The notes beneath the pieces were generated by a model. It was not told the DNA's origin and made no database searches. It worked only from the letters and a program-made list of their open reading frames with translations. The translations under genes were made by a program, and so were the position numbers. Of a stretch of DNA of 64,000 nucleotides, positions 63,286 through 64,000 are shown piece after piece. Position 1 is the stretch's first letter, and every line of letters starts with the position of its first letter. Origin of the DNA: Caldilineaceae bacterium SB0661_bin_34 (GTDB lineage Bacteria; Chloroflexota; Anaerolineae; Caldilineales; Caldilineaceae); NCBI GenBank assembly GCA_009841145.1, contig VXMJ01000041.1:1-64000 (forward strand), read 5' to 3'.

Positions 63286-63323
63286 GGTCCGAAACCAACA
63301 TCAACGAGATTGAAACAGTGCCT
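63286..63323 (+). repeat. Dispersed repeat, copy D
   Basis: Contains gaaaccaacatcaacgagat followed by tgaaacagtgcct, matching copies A to C. It lies 80 bases before the carboxypeptidase start. Confidence 0.55.
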
Positions 63324-63403
63324 TGATGGTTTCCCCTGTTGGTAGGACTGGAATCCCGGTGGCAGAATGGCTTCTCTTCATCGAGCACATGGAATGACCG
63401 GTA

Positions 63404-64000
63404 ATGAGCAACCCGTTGGACAAACTCAAGGAACGGCTGGCCACCGTCACCGATCTAAACCAGGCCGCCAGCCTGATGCACCACGACCAGGAAACGGTCA
63501 TGCCGGAAGGCGCTGCGGCTGCGCGCGCGGCGCAATTGGGCACGGTGTCCAGGGTTGCCCACGAGCTGTTTGTTGCCGACGAAGTCGGAGTCTGGCTGGA
63601 GGAACTGCAACCTGCCGCGGAGGATCGGGATCTGGCCGCGGAGGATCGGGATCTGGTCAAGGTCGCGGTCCGGGATTACAGGCGCAAGCGCAACCTTCCG
63701 GCCGAGTACGTGAACCGTTCAACCGAAACGCACATACTGTCCAACGAGGCATGGCGCAAGGCCCGGGATGCCGCCGACTATGGACAGTTCCTGCCGTGGT
63801 TGCGGAAGTGCGTGGACTTGGCACACGAGTACGCTGACTACCAGGGCTACGACGAACACGTCTACGATGCCCTGTTGGATCAATTCGAACCCGATATGAA
63901 GGCCCGGGAGGTGGAGGCCATCTTTACGCCCCTGCGGGCCGAAACCGTTCGCCTGGTCAAGGCCGTTGCCGATTCGGGCGTGCAACTGGACAAGTCCTGC
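63404..64000 (+). CDS. M32-family carboxypeptidase (partial, runs off the end)
   Basis: The 5' part (199 codons) of a metallocarboxypeptidase of family M32. MSNPLDKLKERLATVTDLNQ and then the AASLMHHDQETVMPEGAAAA block match the N-terminal helical region of these enzymes, which remove C-terminal residues. The HExxH zinc motif lies beyond the window end. An in-frame 21-bp direct repeat (63614-63634 and 63635-63655) gives AAEDRDL twice. The start ATG is 80 bases after dispersed repeat copy D. Confidence 0.85.
   Translation, partial: MSNPLDKLKERLATVTDLNQAASLMHHDQETVMPEGAAAARAAQLGTVSRVAHELFVADEVGVWLEELQPAAEDRDLAAEDRDLVKVAVRDYRRKRNLPAEYVNRSTETHILSNEAWRKARDAADYGQFLPWLRKCVDLAHEYADYQGYDEHVYDALLDQFEPDMKAREVEAIFTPLRAETVRLVKAVADSGVQLDKSC

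Noticed and set aside
1-64000. CRISPR array
   Set aside because: No set of regularly spaced direct repeats was seen; the dispersed repeat copies are kilobases apart.

Overview
The window is high-GC bacterial chromosomal DNA with no rRNA or tRNA gene that I can see. Its gene content (YfhO-type membrane protein fused to a flippase, LysM plus glycoside hydrolase, several phytanoyl-CoA dioxygenases, PdxS/PdxT, DUF1385, Chloroflexi-like hypothetical genes, many decayed insertion sequences) suggests a Chloroflexota bacterium, perhaps Caldilineaceae-like. That placement is an inference from gene content, not a measurement.

Region 1 (about 1-17.4 kb) is an accessory, mobile-element-rich region. It holds a frameshifted DDE transposase, an ISAs1-like remnant, an intact IS4-group element with 15-bp inverted repeats and a 5-bp target duplication (2791-4308), and an IS66 remnant. 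Between the intact IS and the IS66 remnant lies a complete three-gene ABC-three-component (ABC-3C) conflict system on the minus strand (4367-7294). Beyond it come an enolase-superfamily dehydratase, a solitary beta-class DNA methyltransferase with an extra C-terminal domain, a HicB-HicA pair, two dehydrogenases, an AAA-like/PD-(D/E)XK protein and a DUF433/DUF5615 pair with a broken toxin.

Region 2 (17.4-25.8 kb) is metabolic: a class IV aminotransferase overlapping a sulfotransferase-like gene, a Gfo/Idh/MocA oxidoreductase, and a carbohydrate-type ABC transporter (Tat-type lipoprotein plus two permeases, no ATPase) bracketed by two phytanoyl-CoA dioxygenase family genes. Together these look like uptake and oxidation of an unidentified organic substrate.

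Region 3 (25.9-43.9 kb) holds a heptad-repeat coiled-coil protein, a 1413-residue YfhO-flippase fusion, and a tight minus-strand set (GNAT, GNAT, GT4 glycosyltransferase, HAD hydrolase, TrmFO) in which the GNAT gene was duplicated as a 1277-bp segment. An S4 protein, DUF1385, RecD2, a sugar isomerase, a KDPG aldolase and selenide, water dikinase follow. SelD reads through an in-frame UGA at the active-site cysteine position and has a bacterial-SECIS-like hairpin downstream, so the organism very probably makes selenocysteine.

Region 4 (44-64 kb) has a Fic protein, a poorly coding stretch (45.2-48.6 kb), and then a conserved housekeeping block: NadD, ObgE, a 7TM-HD protein, YbeY, a DgkA-type kinase, PdxS, PdxT, QueG, a DegT-type aminotransferase and a VOC protein. 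It ends with a LysM-glycoside hydrolase, a putative zinc-finger/HNH-like membrane protein, and the 5' part of an M32 carboxypeptidase that runs off the end. Four copies of a short degenerate repeat lie in intergenic DNA between 12 and 63.3 kb.
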